A DNA stretch of 7,275 bases from Woeseiaceae bacterium (GTDB taxonomy: Bacteria; Pseudomonadota; Gammaproteobacteria; Steroidobacterales; Woeseiaceae): positions 1-7,275 of the forward strand of contig PBVS01000022.1 of assembly GCA_002728725.1 (NCBI GenBank), written 5' to 3'. Position numbers and translations under genes: made by a program. The first letter of the stretch is position 1. Every line of letters starts with the position of its first letter. Of the stretch, positions 5,852 through 7,275 are shown one piece after another. The notes below the pieces were generated by a model. That model ran no database searches. It saw only the letters and a list, made by a program, of their open reading frames with translations, and was not told where the DNA came from.

Positions 5852-7275
5852 ATATCGCTTACCAATTCAGGAATATTTCTAAATTTTACCAAACACTCAG
5901 GATTTGCAATTGCGGCAGTATTTTCAACTTTCTGCCCTTCAACTACCTTTTTAACAGCCAGTTCAACAATTTTTCCACTTCTTGTTCTTGGAATTTCATC
6001 TACTTGAATTATTTTGCTTGGAACATGCTTTGGTGATGTGTTTGTTTTAATGAGCGCACGGATTGAGCTCTTAAGTGAATCATCCAGAATCACATTCTCT
6101 CTCAAAACTACAAAGAGTATTATACGGACATCATAATTCCAGTTTTGACCGATTACTATGCTCTCTAATACTTGGTCAAATTTTTCAACTTGACTGTATA
6201 TGTCTGCAGTTCCTATCCTTACACCACCGGGATTTAAGACAGTATCTGATCTCCCATGAATGATCATTCCTTTTGATTTTGTAATCACAGCAAAATCACC
6301 CTGGCACCATATGCCTTTATATTTTTTAAAATATGCATTCTGGTATAAATGGTCGTCTGGATCATTCCAAAAATAAATTGGCATAGATGGGAATGATTCA
6401 GTGCAAACAAGCTCTCCATCTTTTTCAGTTATAGACTTCCCATTATCATCAAAAACCTCAACCGCCATTCCAAGACCCATACACTGAAGCTCACCTCTTA
6501 TCACTGGAAGAATAGGATTGCCTGAAACGAAACACGAAATAATATCTGTTCCACCTGATACTGAAGAGAGCTGAATGTCTGACTTTATATCATTATATAC
6601 ATAATCAAAACTCTCAGGAGCAAGAGGTGAGCCAGTTGATAATATAGTCTTTATGGAAGATAAATCATGCGTTAATTTTGGTTTTATGGATGCCTTTTCC
6701 TGCGCTGATATGTATTTAGCGCTGACGCCAAAGACCGTAACATTCTCTGATTCAGCTAAATCCCATAAAATACTTCCATCATTATAGAAAGGTGATCCAT
6801 CATATATAACCAATGTTGATCCAGTCGCTAATCCGCTCACCATCCAATTCCACATCATCCATCCACATGTAGTAAAGTAAAACAACCGATCATCTTTCCC
6901 AATATCATAATGCAAAATATGCTCTTTCAGATGTTGAAGAAGTGTTCCGCCAGCACCATGAACAATACACTTCGGAGACCCAGTAGTTCCAGATGAATAC
7001 AAAACATATAGCGGGTGATCAAACGGAAGAGACTCAAAATGAAGATCAACATCATTTTCTATTATATCTAACCAACATGTTTTGATAGAACTCCTATCAT
7101 TAGCGCAATCTTCATCAATAAATGGAATAACAATCTCCTGTTTTATGCTACTAATCTTATTTGAAATTTGTCCTGCAATTTCTAAAGAATCATAAACTTT
7201 CCCATTGTAATAATAGCCATCAGAATAAATGAATAGCTTAGGTTTAATCTGACCAAAACGATCGACTACTCCTTC
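5848..7275 (-). CDS. aacS: Acetoacetate-CoA ligase, C-terminal 475 residues (runs off right edge)
   Basis: An ANL-superfamily adenylate-forming enzyme that makes acetoacetyl-CoA from acetoacetate, ATP and CoA in the cytoplasm. The frame stays open to the window edge; a TTG at 7002 is only an internal Leu, and my translation continues upstream with VVDRFGQIKPKLFIYSDGYYYNGK, a typical acetoacetyl-CoA synthetase segment. Visible motifs are the AMP/phosphate loop YSSGTTGSPK (just left of 7002), TTCGWMMWNWMVSGL, SGGTDIISCFVSGNP with RGELQ (diagnostic of acetoacetyl- rather than acetyl-CoA synthetases), the hinge region HGRSDTVLNPGGVRIGTADIY, and the catalytic lysine in RTRSGKIVE (codon 5973-5971). 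Family members are about 650 residues, so some 175 N-terminal residues lie beyond 7275. The stop overlaps the thioesterase start. It serves ketone-body or acetoacetate salvage; with this thioesterase it may recycle acetoacetate released during carnitine breakdown. Confidence 0.93.
   Translation of the reverse strand, partial: EGVVDRFGQIKPKLFIYSDGYYYNGKVYDSLEIAGQISNKISSIKQEIVIPFIDEDCANDRSSIKTCWLDIIENDVDLHFESLPFDHPLYVLYSSGTTGSPKCIVHGAGGTLLQHLKEHILHYDIGKDDRLFYFTTCGWMMWNWMVSGLATGSTLVIYDGSPFYNDGSILWDLAESENVTVFGVSAKYISAQEKASIKPKLTHDLSSIKTILSTGSPLAPESFDYVYNDIKSDIQLSSVSGGTDIISCFVSGNPILPVIRGELQCMGLGMAVEVFDDNGKSITEKDGELVCTESFPSMPIYFWNDPDDHLYQNAYFKKYKGIWCQGDFAVITKSKGMIIHGRSDTVLNPGGVRIGTADIYSQVEKFDQVLESIVIGQNWNYDVRIILFVVLRENVILDDSLKSSIRALIKTNTSPKHVPSKIIQVDEIPRTRSGKIVELAVKKVVEGQKVENTAAIANPECLVKFRNIPELVSDI

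Noticed and set aside
7000..7002. TTG as the start of the acetoacetate-CoA ligase
   Set aside because: The upstream codons continue in frame to the window edge with recognisable ligase sequence, and this point lies just before the ATP-binding loop, so the gene is cut by the edge.

Overview
The window is AT-rich (roughly mid-30s % GC by eye) and densely coded. It looks like chromosome from a Gram-negative gammaproteobacterium, probably a free-living marine lineage. That placement rests on a CpxP/CpxR/CpxA-type envelope-stress locus in the same divergent layout as in Escherichia coli, two lipobox lipoproteins, and the AT-rich codon use. The lineage cannot be fixed further from the sequence alone. 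I see no mobile element, CRISPR array, tRNA or rRNA.

Left block (1-2399, minus strand). A tight three-gene run is read right to left from a candidate promoter near 2394-2421. It encodes a Gly/Ser-repeat lipoprotein (1671-2339), a larger lipoprotein of unknown function (403-1650), and the start of a Hanks-type Ser/Thr protein kinase (1-397, cut by the window edge). The kinase begins at a GTG only five bases after the preceding stop and is absent from any ATG-based ORF search. Its catalytic loop cannot be the usual HRD.

Middle block (2461-5277). A Spy/CpxP-like periplasmic protein (2519-3004, minus) ends in a strong hairpin terminator (2461-2490). It diverges across 166 bp from a cpxR-like response regulator and a cpxA-like histidine kinase (3171-5277, plus). 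The shared spacer carries helically phased GTCAA/GTTAA repeats that could be the CpxR operator. The likely circuit is that the CpxA-like kinase senses envelope damage and phosphorylates CpxR, which activates the CpxP-like gene and its own operon. CpxP then feeds back on CpxA or chaperones misfolded protein.

Right block (5294-7275, minus strand). An acetoacetate-CoA ligase, truncated by the right edge, overlaps by ATGA a hotdog-fold thioesterase of the type found in carnitine catabolism. The pair fits the end of the L-carnitine to betaine route: one enzyme frees the acyl group from CoA and the other re-activates acetoacetate. The defining carnitine genes would lie beyond 7275 and are not seen.

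Nothing here is clearly a novel defence or mobile system. The least explained part is the lipoprotein-lipoprotein-kinase run at the left.
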